From assembly GCF_900129385.1 (NCBI RefSeq), contig NZ_FQVO01000008.1:1-64000 (forward strand): a stretch of DNA of 64,000 bases. The letters are read 5' to 3'. The translations under genes and the position numbers were made by a program. This document shows, one piece after another, positions 35,352-43,925 of this stretch (positions within the stretch are counted from its first letter, which is position 1; each line of letters opens with the position of its first letter). This DNA is from Chryseobacterium takakiae (GTDB taxonomy: Bacteria > Bacteroidota > Bacteroidia > Flavobacteriales > Weeksellaceae). A model generated the notes under the pieces. It searched no databases and was not told the origin of the DNA. It was given only the letters and a program-made list of their open reading frames with translations.

Positions 35352-36560
35352 ATGAGGAAGAAACATCATCATAAAAAGAAACCTTCATTTATAAAAAAAT
35401 GGTCTGACAAACTGCACTTATGGTTGGGCTTGTCCGTTGGGATTATTGTTTTCATTGTTTCGCTGTCGGGAACCCTGTATGTTTTTAAGGATGAAATTCA
35501 GGATGTGCTTAGAAAAGATGTTATTTATGTAAAAGCTGAAACAATTACGCATCAACCACTTTCTATTGAAGTTCTGAAGGAAAAAGTTTCTCTGGAACTC
35601 AATGAAAAGTTTCCGGTCAGTTCTGTTGAAATTCCTTTAGATAAAAACAAATCTTACGAATTTTTATACTACGAAAAATATAAAAATGCATGGAATTATT
35701 TTGATGAGGTAAAGATCAATAAACTGGTATATGTAAATCCATATAACGGTGAGATTCTGGGTGTTTACAATGAAAAATACGACATATTTCCAATCCTGAA
35801 ATCCATACACTGGAGTTTATTACTAAAAGCAGACTGGGGCAAATATGTTGTGGGAATCCCTGTTGTACTCTTTATCATCATGCTCATTACAGGAATCATT
35901 CTTTGGTGGCCTAAAAATAAAGCAGCAAGAAAAGGTCGGTTCCGATTCAACTGGAAAGATATTACCACATGGAAAAGAAAGAACTATGATCTCCACAATA
36001 TTTTAGGATTTTATGCTTCATTCGTTGCTTTGATATTAAGTTTATCCGGTATTTACTTTTCTTTTCCGTGGGTTAAAAATGCTATCAACTTTTCATTATC
36101 CGGATCAGCAGAACTTCCCAAAGAAAAAGAAATTAAGTCTCACGGCACGTTATCATCTGTCAACAGATCTGTTTACGATCTTACTGCAGAAGAGACGAAA
36201 AAGTTATACGCTTCTTCATCAAGCTTCAGAATTCCGCTGAACGGAAAAAATAAAAAAGGAAAAGCGCTAAAAAACATTCCGGTTACCGTCTACGGAGAAA
36301 ACGGAAGATTTGCCATCCGGAGCCAGGTTGTTTTTGACAAATATTCAGGAAAACTATTGATGAATAAACCTCATCAGCAATTAACCAACGCCGAAAAATA
36401 CGCCAATGCCAATTATGACATCCATACCGGATCATACTTCGGTATCTTAGGGAAAATTATCTGGTTTATCACCGGTTTGATATGCACTTCGCTTCCCGTC
36501 ACCGGATTTTTAATATGGCTGGCTAAAAAAAAGAAAAAAGGAATTAGAAAAATATCATGA
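35352..36560 (+). CDS. PepSY-associated membrane protein, possible ferric reductase
   Basis: 402 aa. The N-terminus MRKKHHHKKKPS is strikingly basic and His-rich, then four transmembrane helices (about 23-44, 158-180, 225-247, 373-393) and periplasmic PepSY domains. IHWSLLLKADWGKYVVGIP, GIILWWPKNKAARKGRF and NYDLHNILGFYA are the conserved PepSY_TM motifs, with His residues that could bind haem. Relatives sit beside siderophore receptors and are proposed to reduce ferric iron. Its stop overlaps the next receptor start as ATGA. Confidence 0.88.
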   Translation: MRKKHHHKKKPSFIKKWSDKLHLWLGLSVGIIVFIVSLSGTLYVFKDEIQDVLRKDVIYVKAETITHQPLSIEVLKEKVSLELNEKFPVSSVEIPLDKNKSYEFLYYEKYKNAWNYFDEVKINKLVYVNPYNGEILGVYNEKYDIFPILKSIHWSLLLKADWGKYVVGIPVVLFIIMLITGIILWWPKNKAARKGRFRFNWKDITTWKRKNYDLHNILGFYASFVALILSLSGIYFSFPWVKNAINFSLSGSAELPKEKEIKSHGTLSSVNRSVYDLTAEETKKLYASSSSFRIPLNGKNKKGKALKNIPVTVYGENGRFAIRSQVVFDKYSGKLLMNKPHQQLTNAEKYANANYDIHTGSYFGILGKIIWFITGLICTSLPVTGFLIWLAKKKKKGIRKIS

Positions 36561-38674
36561 AAAAGACCATTCTGGCAGTTGCTGCATTAGCCTCTGCAAC
36601 GATTTTCGCACAGCAGAACGATACCGTACAGGTAAAAGATGTAGATGAAGTTGTCATGACCGCTTCAAGGAAAAAGGAAAGCATTAAGGAAATTCCGGGG
36701 TCTGTAACAATTGTTAATCAAAAGCAGATCCAGTCACAATTAACGGTAAATTCTGATATTACAAGCATTCTACAATACACAGTTCCGAGTTTGGCAACGA
36801 GTTCCGGACAGACTTCCAACACTGGACAAACCTTAAGAGGACGCCAGGTTTTGGTGCTGATTGACGGTATTCCGCAATCTACACCGCTTCGTAACGGCGC
36901 ACGAGATCTTAGAGTCATTGACCCTTCCGTTATTGAAAGAATCGAAGTGATTAAAGGCGCTTCATCCATCTATGGAAACGGTGCAGACGGCGGTATTATC
37001 AATTACATTACGAGAAAAAACAACGGAGATAAGAAAGTCTCAGGAATTTCGCAGGCTGGTATTACAGGTCAGCCTTATGGTGGAACATTAGGATTCAGGG
37101 CAAGCCAGCTTTTATCCGGAAAAATTACCAAAAACTTTGATTATGTGGCTTCCTTCGCTTATGAAAGAACCGGCTACATGAAAGATGCAGAAGGGATAAA
37201 CCTTAGTCCAACTTACAGCACCGCGAAAATGGATAATTACAACGGAATGCTGAAACTGGGATACAATTTTAACGAGAATAACAGGATTGAAGCCTCTTAT
37301 ATCGGATATGCCTCAAAATCGGATCTTAATTTAGGTCTTAAAACCGGAAAATACGGATTTATTCCAACCATTGGAGAAGGCCAGGGAAAAGGACTGGAAA
37401 CCACACCGCAGGGAACACCCAGAAATCACAACGTGAAACTGAGCTATGACAATAAAAAAATCTGGCAGGGAACTTCACTAAACGTAAATCTATATCTTCA
37501 GGATTTCAGAACAGTGTACGGATACAGTGACACTTTCTTCAATGGCGGACAATCGAATGTCATTTCAAAAAAATACGGCGCAAGAGCCAATTTTGACACC
37601 CAACTCTGGAACGCAATTCATTCCCAGGCGGAAATGATTTACGGTATTGATGTTCTGAATGACCAGACGGTTCAGAAACTGGAAGACGGCCGTTACTGGA
37701 CACCGGATATGAATATGACGAATATTGCTCCTTTTATGTTGATTAAAATTGATCTCATGAAAAAATTAACCATTAAAGGAGGGCTTCGTTATGAAAACAT
37801 TCAAGTAAAAGTCGGCGATTTCAATACCCTGTCAACCATTAAAAATGACGGAACCTTCACCCAAAGTATTTTTGTAAAAGGCGGAGATCTTGAATACAAT
37901 GCATTGGTAGGAAACGTAGGAGTTCGTTACAATATCAACCCGGCAATCAATATTTTCGGGAGTTTCTCACAGTCCTATTCCATTAATGAATTAGGAAGAA
38001 TTTTAAGAACCTCAACTTCGGAAACCATCAATAATCTTGAAACAAAACCCATTATCGTCAACAATTATGAATTGGGAGCAACAGGACAAATTACAAAATG
38101 GCTCAATTATGAACTCACTTCTTATGTAAGCACTTCAAAACTGGGGGCAACTTTCATTCAAAGTCCGGATCGTGCGTTGACCATTCAGAGAGCTCCTGAA
38201 GTTGTATATGGCGTGGAAGGATTCCTACATTTTTCTCCAACAAGATGGATCAATTTTGGAGGAAGCTATAGCTGGATGGAAGGCATAACTTCTCCTAAAG
38301 ATGATGGAGACTACTCTACCAAAATTAATAACAGTAGAATTTCCGCGCCTAAAGTTTTGGCTTATATTCAGGCAAGACCCATTGAAAAAATATCCGTAGG
38401 AATGGATATGCTTTATGCTTTTGAGCAGGACAGATTTCAGCCTAATGCTAAAACCGGACTGTTTGTGTACGGCGAAGGAAGAGTTCCCGCATATACTATT
38501 TTCAACTTTAAATCCAGCTATGATCTCAACAAAAACTGGAAACTGTCATTAGGAATCGAAAACCTATTTAACAAAATGTACCAGCCGGCAATTGCATGGT
38601 GGGCAGCAAGGGACAGTGATTTTACCAATGCTCCGGGAATGAGGGGCACATTCATCATTGAATATAAATTTTAA
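36557..38674 (+). CDS. TonB-dependent receptor
   Basis: 705 aa. Signal peptide MKKTILAVAALASATIFAQ, TonB box VDEVVMTASRKKESIKEIPG, plug with VLVLIDGIPQSTPLRNG and VIERIEVIKGASSIYGNGADGGIINYIT, then a barrel ending FIIEYKF with the aromatic final residue. The plug motif is the ferric-siderophore/FhuE-like type. It is translationally coupled to the preceding PepSY gene. A terminator follows. The ligand cannot be named. Confidence 0.9.
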   Translation: MKKTILAVAALASATIFAQQNDTVQVKDVDEVVMTASRKKESIKEIPGSVTIVNQKQIQSQLTVNSDITSILQYTVPSLATSSGQTSNTGQTLRGRQVLVLIDGIPQSTPLRNGARDLRVIDPSVIERIEVIKGASSIYGNGADGGIINYITRKNNGDKKVSGISQAGITGQPYGGTLGFRASQLLSGKITKNFDYVASFAYERTGYMKDAEGINLSPTYSTAKMDNYNGMLKLGYNFNENNRIEASYIGYASKSDLNLGLKTGKYGFIPTIGEGQGKGLETTPQGTPRNHNVKLSYDNKKIWQGTSLNVNLYLQDFRTVYGYSDTFFNGGQSNVISKKYGARANFDTQLWNAIHSQAEMIYGIDVLNDQTVQKLEDGRYWTPDMNMTNIAPFMLIKIDLMKKLTIKGGLRYENIQVKVGDFNTLSTIKNDGTFTQSIFVKGGDLEYNALVGNVGVRYNINPAINIFGSFSQSYSINELGRILRTSTSETINNLETKPIIVNNYELGATGQITKWLNYELTSYVSTSKLGATFIQSPDRALTIQRAPEVVYGVEGFLHFSPTRWINFGGSYSWMEGITSPKDDGDYSTKINNSRISAPKVLAYIQARPIEKISVGMDMLYAFEQDRFQPNAKTGLFVYGEGRVPAYTIFNFKSSYDLNKNWKLSLGIENLFNKMYQPAIAWWAARDSDFTNAPGMRGTFIIEYKF

Positions 38675-38699
38675 TCTGATTCTGATTTACATTAAAACA

Positions 38700-38738
38700 A
38701 AGCGTTTCACTTTTAAATATTAGTGAAACGTTTTTATT
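38700..38738 (+). terminator. Terminator of the PepSY-TonB operon
   Basis: AAGCGTTTCACT (38700-38711) pairs with AGTGAAACGTTT (38722-38733) with one G-U, followed by TTTATTT. Confidence 0.8.
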
Positions 38739-38772
38739 TAGATTTAGTTAAAAACCTGATGAAAATCCTTAA

Positions 38773-38810
38773 TTGTAAATATTCTAAATAAAAATTAAAC
38801 CTTATCTTTG
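38773..38810 (+). promoter_or_regulatory. PepSY promoter with inverted Fur/DtxR-like operator candidate
   Basis: TTGTAAATATTCTAAATAA (38773-38791) read on the other strand gives TTATTTAGAATATTTACAA, close to the operator candidate before the receptor at 33184. A TATCTTTG -7 box lies at 38803-38810. Confidence 0.45.
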
Positions 38811-38828
38811 CCGCAATTAAGGATGAAT

Positions 38829-40040
38829 ATGAGGAAAAAGCATCACCATAAAAAAAAATCAAGCCCTTTTAAGAAATGGACCGGTAAGCTGCATTTGTGG
38901 TTCGGACTGGGCATTGGTTTTCTGATTTTCGTTATCTCAATCACGGGAGCATTGTATGTCTTCAAGGATGAAATAGAAAATTTTACAAGAAAAGATGTTA
39001 TTTACCATAACGAACAGAATATAGACCAAAAACAAGTTCTTCCAATTCGTGTACTGGAAAAAGCCGTTGTAGAGCAGGTAAAAGAAAAATATCCGGTTCA
39101 TTGGGTAAATATTCCGATTGATAAAAAGATGTCTTATCTTTTTTACTGGTATGAGCATGATCCTAAAGGCTGGAACTATTTTGACGAATTTCCCATCTAT
39201 AAAGTAGCATACGTTAACCCTTACAATGGAAAGGTACTGAGAACCTACGACGAGAAAAACGGGTTTTTCCAGATCGTAAAAATGATCCACTGGAGTTATC
39301 TTCTCAAACAATCGTGGGGAACTTATCTGGTAGGAATTCCCGTGATTATATTCATCATCATGCTGATTTCCGGAATTATTCTTTGGTGGCCCAAAAATAA
39401 AGCCGCCAGAAAACAGCGCTTTTCTTTCAGATGGCAGAATGTAAAAGGCTGGAAAAGGAAAAACTATGATCTTCATAATGTGCTGGGTTTTTATGCCTCC
39501 ATTTTTGCGCTGATCTTTTCAATAACAGGATTATTTTATGCTTTCTTTGTCGTTCAGGCAGCGATTTATTTTATTTTTTCCGGGGGTAAAACAGCTTATC
39601 CCGACTTCTCATCCATTAAAACAAAAGCTCCGATTGAATTAAGAACGGAAGGAACTTTAGATAAAATCAGCAATACCGTTAAAGCAAAATATCCTGATTC
39701 TTATGGTTTTTCTATTGATCTTGGCCACGAGCATATGGACGATCATGAGCACCCGAATTTTGAAGTTTATGTAAAACATTTATCCTACTCTTATCATAAA
39801 AGCAGCAGCCTCATTTTTGATGAAAACTCCGGAGAATTGCTTCATACCCACGATATGAAAGATAAAAATTTCGGTGAAAAAGCAGTAGGCGCCAACTATG
39901 ATATCCACGTAGGATCTATTCTCGGACTTCCAACCAAAATTATCGCTTTCATCGTAAGCCTCATATGTGCCTCATTACCAGTAACCGGCTTTATGATCTG
40001 GTGGGGAAGAAGAAAAAAGAGAAAGATAAAAACAGCTTAA
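38829..40040 (+). CDS. PepSY-associated membrane protein, paralogue
   Basis: 403 aa from ATG 38829, chosen because MRKKHHHKKKSS then aligns with the paralogue at 35352; an ATG at 38823 is possible but lies 12 nt from the -7 box. The same four-helix PepSY_TM layout is seen: IHWSYLLKQSWGTYLVGIP, GIILWWPKNKAARKQRF, NYDLHNVLGFYASI. The periplasmic part has a His/Asp-rich patch, GHEHMDDHEHPNF (about 301-313), that could bind metal. It has no receptor downstream and stands alone. Confidence 0.85.
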   Translation: MRKKHHHKKKSSPFKKWTGKLHLWFGLGIGFLIFVISITGALYVFKDEIENFTRKDVIYHNEQNIDQKQVLPIRVLEKAVVEQVKEKYPVHWVNIPIDKKMSYLFYWYEHDPKGWNYFDEFPIYKVAYVNPYNGKVLRTYDEKNGFFQIVKMIHWSYLLKQSWGTYLVGIPVIIFIIMLISGIILWWPKNKAARKQRFSFRWQNVKGWKRKNYDLHNVLGFYASIFALIFSITGLFYAFFVVQAAIYFIFSGGKTAYPDFSSIKTKAPIELRTEGTLDKISNTVKAKYPDSYGFSIDLGHEHMDDHEHPNFEVYVKHLSYSYHKSSSLIFDENSGELLHTHDMKDKNFGEKAVGANYDIHVGSILGLPTKIIAFIVSLICASLPVTGFMIWWGRRKKRKIKTA

Positions 40041-40125
40041 TATTTTTTTAAAATAAATGCTGCTTAATCGTCTAATAATAATATCTTTTTTATAATTTTA
40101 GCCTTTTAGAATTATTAAGAGAGAA

Positions 40126-41094
40126 ATGTCATTAGTAGATTTGTCAAAACAGGTTGCGCTGGGAATTGATATCGGCGGAACGAACACAAAATTTGGAGTG
40201 GTAAACCACAGAGGTGAAGTTTTGGAAAAAGGAAATATCCGGACCGATGCCTATCCTACCGTAGAAGAATATATCGATGCTTTATACGAGGCCGTTCATC
40301 CTCTGATAGAAAGCCACGGAAAAAACAAAAATTTTGATGGGATAGGAGTGGGAGCTCCAAATGCCAACTACTATAAAGGAACCATTGAGCAGGCCCCAAA
40401 CCTTCCGTGGAAAGGAATCGTGCCCTTTACGGAGCTGATAAAAGCCAAATTCGGGCTGCCTTGTACCATAACCAATGATGCCAATGCTGCAGCCATCGGA
40501 GAAATGCTTTTCGGAGCAGCCAGAGGAATGAAGGACTTCATTATGATTACTCTGGGAACAGGTGTAGGAAGCGGTATTGTTGCCGGAGGAAAACTGATCT
40601 ACGGACATGACGGGTTTGCCGGAGAATTGGGGCACACCATTGTAAAACCCGGCGGAAGAAAACACTGGAGTACAGGTTCCGAAGGAAGCCTTGAAGCGTA
40701 TGCCTCTGCTACAGGAATTGCCATTACCGCAAAAAAAATGCGTGCTGAGTTTCCTGAGTCTCTGCTCAATCAATATCCTGAAGAATCTATAAATTCTAAA
40801 ACCGTACACGAATGCGCATTGAAAGGTGACCCTATTTCCATTGAGGTCTTCCGGTACACCGGGCAGAAATTGGGCGAAGCATTGGCCAATTTTGTGATGT
40901 TTTCTTCTCCTGAAGCCATTCTTCTTTTCGGAGGTGTTATCAAAGCCGGAGATTTTATTTTAAAACCTACAAAACTTCATATGGAAAGAAATTTACTTCC
41001 TATTTTCAGAAATAAAGTGAAGCTGGTTTTCAGTGAGCTTGACGAAGCGGATGCTGCTATTTTAGGAGCAAGTGCGCTGGTTTGGGAGAAATAA
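40126..41094 (+). CDS. ROK-family sugar kinase (glucokinase-like) without zinc cysteines
   Basis: 322 aa. Phosphate loop LGIDIGGTNTKFGVV (about 12-26), the catalytic Asp in ITNDANAAAIGEMLFGA, and LGTGVGSGIVAGGKL mark an ATP-dependent ROK kinase. GHTIVKP is kept, but where most ROK proteins have CxCGxxGCxE this one reads HWSTGSEGSLE (about 185-195), so the structural zinc site is absent. It probably phosphorylates glucose or another hexose. Monocistronic with a terminator after it. Confidence 0.85.
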   Translation: MSLVDLSKQVALGIDIGGTNTKFGVVNHRGEVLEKGNIRTDAYPTVEEYIDALYEAVHPLIESHGKNKNFDGIGVGAPNANYYKGTIEQAPNLPWKGIVPFTELIKAKFGLPCTITNDANAAAIGEMLFGAARGMKDFIMITLGTGVGSGIVAGGKLIYGHDGFAGELGHTIVKPGGRKHWSTGSEGSLEAYASATGIAITAKKMRAEFPESLLNQYPEESINSKTVHECALKGDPISIEVFRYTGQKLGEALANFVMFSSPEAILLFGGVIKAGDFILKPTKLHMERNLLPIFRNKVKLVFSELDEADAAILGASALVWEK

Positions 41095-41484
41095 TTGAAA
41101 GTTATTTGAATAGATACGAGCATCCTTTTTAAGGGTGCTTTTTTTATAAATATTTTAGCGCAAAGAGGAATTATCATATCGCTGATTTTAGAAGGCAAAA
41201 GCAATAAATTGCAACGTTAAGCAAACATCAGCTTTATCAATCAGCTTGCTGATTAATTTTGGCTCGCTTAAAATACCATGCTTTTAAATAATCTTTGCGC
41301 TTAAAAAGCTTCCGCAGGTTAAAGGATCTCTTCTTCCAAAATAATTTGTCTGATCTATCAGCATCATTTAGATTTGAATCGGATGATGACACAAAAATTG
41401 AAAAAGTTTTCCTTATTTTTGATTAGTTTTTTTTCTCCATTATTCCTTAAAGAAAAAATATTCAAATACAATAATCAACTTAGA
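41095..41484. other. Intergenic stretch before msrA
   Basis: It holds the ROK-gene terminator (stem 41119-41127 with 41131-41139, then seven T). It also has a run with short CAGCTT/AAGCTG-type inverted pieces around 41225-41260 and a TATTTTTG -7 box (41414-41421). An in-frame extension of msrA runs through its second half (from TTG 41374 or ATG 41383). Confidence 0.45.
41119..41147 (+). terminator. Terminator after the ROK gene
   Basis: AGCATCCTT (41119-41127) with AAGGGTGCT (41131-41139), one G-U pair, then a T run. Confidence 0.8.
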
Positions 41485-42039
41485 ATGGATAACAATAACT
41501 TAGAACAAATTACTTTCGGAGGCGGATGTTTCTGGTGCGTGGAAAGCTGTTTCAACATGCTGAAAGGCGTACAGTCTGCTATTTCAGGATATTCCGGAGG
41601 ACATAAAGACAATCCCACGTATGAAGAAGTATGCACAGGAGAAACAGGCCATGCAGAAGTAGTACAGATCACGTATGATCCGGCTGTCATTTCTTATGAA
41701 CAATTGATGAATGTTTTCTTTTTCCTTCATGATCCTACACAGCTTAACAGACAGGGAAATGACATCGGTACCCAGTACCGTTCGGTAATTTATTATAAAG
41801 ACGATGCTGAAAAAGCAAAAGCCGAACAAGCCATTGAAACTTCTAAACAGTCCGGAAGATGGCAGGGAACTTATGTAACGGAATTAACGAAATTCGACAA
41901 ATTCTGGCCCGCAGAACAGTATCATCAAGGATACTATAATGAAAATCCTACACAGCCTTATTGCAGCGCGGTAGTTGGCCCTAAGATCCAGAAATTCAAA
42001 AAGCATTTCGGTGAATTGGGAATGCTGAACGAAGAATAA
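41485..42039 (+). CDS. msrA: Peptide-methionine (S)-S-oxide reductase
   Basis: 184 aa from ATG 41485. MsrA repairs oxidised methionine. FGGGCFWCVESCF carries the catalytic Cys and the Glu pocket (about 11-23); SGYSGGHKDNPTYEEVCTGETGHAEVV and FFFLHDPTQLNRQGNDIGTQYRS are the other family blocks. In-frame ATGs at 41383 and 41386 would add a hydrophobic 33-residue N-terminus (KFSLFLISFFSPLFL) that could be a signal or membrane segment. However, a perfect TATTTTTG -7 box inside that extension favours the short form. There is no MsrB fusion. Confidence 0.92.
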   Translation: MDNNNLEQITFGGGCFWCVESCFNMLKGVQSAISGYSGGHKDNPTYEEVCTGETGHAEVVQITYDPAVISYEQLMNVFFFLHDPTQLNRQGNDIGTQYRSVIYYKDDAEKAKAEQAIETSKQSGRWQGTYVTELTKFDKFWPAEQYHQGYYNENPTQPYCSAVVGPKIQKFKKHFGELGMLNEE

Positions 42040-42079
42040 AACAAGAAGTTCAAGCCTTAAAGGTTTAGACAATAAAAAT

Positions 42080-42110
42080 AAAGCGAAGAGAAATTGATCT
42101 CTTCGCTTTT
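42080..42110. terminator. Bidirectional terminator between msrA and susD
   Basis: A 12-bp stem (42080-42091 with 42098-42109, AAAGCGAAGAGA/TCTCTTCGCTTT) has A-rich left and T-rich right flanks. Confidence 0.85.
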
Positions 42111-42143
42111 CTAATAATAATTAATGATAAGTCTATCAATATC

Positions 42144-43910
42144 TTAATATCCCGGATTTTGGGTAAAATCTTTTGAAGCATCAATCGTTGCCTGAGGAAT
42201 CGGGAAAATTCTTCTGTAAGGCTGGGATGCCGGTTTTGCCGTTCCTGGAAGATCAAATTTTCCGAATCTGATCATCGCCTTTCTTCGGTACATTTCCCAA
42301 TAAAGCTCAAACCCGGATTCTCTGAATAATGTATTGGCATCAAGAGAAGTAAGGGCAACACCCGGAGCATTGTTCTTTAAAGCATCATTCGTTCTGCTGG
42401 TTCTTAGTTTATTAACATCTGCCAACGCTGCCGTTATATTTCCGCTTCTGAAATACGCTTCCGCTCTCATCATATAAATGGTTCCCAATCTGTACAAAGG
42501 AACGTCCATTCCGCTTGTACCGTTGTTTCCGTATCCCGGATCAAATTCAAATTTGAAATTTCGTACTCCTCTGTTGATCTGAGCCTGAGTAAATACGGCT
42601 TCAGAAGGATTATCAAAATTCAGTTCCGGAGTGAAATCGGCTGCGAGCGTCGTATTTTTCTCGGTGAATAATTTATACACTTTAATTCTTCCGTCTGAGG
42701 TCATATCAAAATTACCGTTTGAAAGAATTTTAGGCCCATACTGCTGCCCAACCTGCAAACCTCTGTTGAAATGGAACCATGGCTTTCCTGTTCCTTCCAC
42801 TTTGCTTGTAGACGGCACGCTTACATCGGTTCCGTCATTTCTGAACCATGTTCCGTCTTCGTACTGATAAGATCTCTGGAAACGAGGATCATCATGATTT
42901 CCGTTCCATGAATAATAAAATTCAGGAGTTATACATGATGCGTTCGTTCCTCTGTTATCCGGAGAAGGTTTCTGAATTCTTTCCATGGACATATAAGCAA
43001 GGTCATTATCAGATCCTTTATCAGAACCTGCAAATTTCTTTTGAACAACCGAGAAGATCATTTCCTTGCTGTTGTCATTATTGATATCGAAATTGTGGAA
43101 ATAATTGGATTCTAAACTAAACAACGGATTATTAATCAATAAATTGGAATATTGAATTACTTTATCCATATCCGTTCCTCCCCCATTCACAGCCTGTTCC
43201 GTAAAGTTGAACGAGCTTGCCGTTTTATTTTTAAGAACAGCCCTGTTCAGATACATATCTGCCAATAAAGCGTAAGCCGCCTGTTTTGTGAATCTTCCTG
43301 CATGGGTATTCTGCGTTTTAATATCTGCTAAATTCGGGATAAGACTTTCCACTTCTTTAATCAGCTCATCGATGGTCGTGTCAGCTTTTCTGATCTGGAT
43401 CGGCGCATTGATATTGTCAGGATCTCTGTACGGAGCCTGCCCGAACAAATCAATCGTGGTATACGTGTAAAACGCTAATAATCCTTTTGCTTCAGCCAAA
43501 AACAATGCTTTGTTGCTCCCCGTACTTTTATTGGCACTTGAGATGGCCGTTAAAGATTTTGTAATTCCGAAATTCAGCTGGTTCCAGGTATTTTTTACCA
43601 CGTCGCTGTTGGCATCCCAGGTAAACTCATGCATTGCTCTCCATTTTCCACCGTCTCCCCAGTCGCTTCCTCTTGTTGGTAAAAGCGCTTCATCCGTAGA
43701 ATATTCCTGCAAAGCAAAAACGCTTCCGTGGTCTACAAAAGTTCCTTCTCCAAGCTGGCTGTAAGCCGCAGCCAAGGCCGCTTCAGGATCTGCCACTTCA
43801 GCACCCAGTACTTCATCGATTACTTTTTCATCCAGATTGGTACAGCCTGTTAAAGCCAATACCGCAACGGAGAGTATGATTTTATTGATTGTTAAAAATT
43901 TAGATTTCAT
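42144..43910 (-). CDS. SusD/RagB-like outer-membrane nutrient-binding lipoprotein
   Basis: 588 aa. The lipobox LTGC follows a signal peptide, so the protein is anchored on the cell surface as the lid of the SusCD transporter. TPR-type helices of the SusD fold include ALFLAEAKGLLAFYTYTTIDLFGQAPY, GRFTKQAAYALLADMYLNRAVL and, near the C-terminus, YRLGTIYMMRAEAYFRSG and SGFELYWEMYRRKAMIRFGKF. It follows susC by 15 nt on the same strand. The substrate cannot be read directly; the divergent phospholipase hints at organophosphate or lipid-derived ligands. Confidence 0.92.
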   Translation of the reverse strand: MKSKFLTINKIILSVAVLALTGCTNLDEKVIDEVLGAEVADPEAALAAAYSQLGEGTFVDHGSVFALQEYSTDEALLPTRGSDWGDGGKWRAMHEFTWDANSDVVKNTWNQLNFGITKSLTAISSANKSTGSNKALFLAEAKGLLAFYTYTTIDLFGQAPYRDPDNINAPIQIRKADTTIDELIKEVESLIPNLADIKTQNTHAGRFTKQAAYALLADMYLNRAVLKNKTASSFNFTEQAVNGGGTDMDKVIQYSNLLINNPLFSLESNYFHNFDINNDNSKEMIFSVVQKKFAGSDKGSDNDLAYMSMERIQKPSPDNRGTNASCITPEFYYSWNGNHDDPRFQRSYQYEDGTWFRNDGTDVSVPSTSKVEGTGKPWFHFNRGLQVGQQYGPKILSNGNFDMTSDGRIKVYKLFTEKNTTLAADFTPELNFDNPSEAVFTQAQINRGVRNFKFEFDPGYGNNGTSGMDVPLYRLGTIYMMRAEAYFRSGNITAALADVNKLRTSRTNDALKNNAPGVALTSLDANTLFRESGFELYWEMYRRKAMIRFGKFDLPGTAKPASQPYRRIFPIPQATIDASKDFTQNPGY

Positions 43911-43925
43911 AATTTTTTAGCTTAA

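Noticed and set aside
38937..39476. 179-codon minus-strand frame inside the PepSY paralogue
   Set aside because: Antisense to conserved PepSY motifs; no independent evidence.
41157..41300. Possible second copy of the repeat after murC (GCGCAAAG-type)
   Set aside because: Similarity is limited to short GCAAAG and AAGC words; not enough to call the same element.
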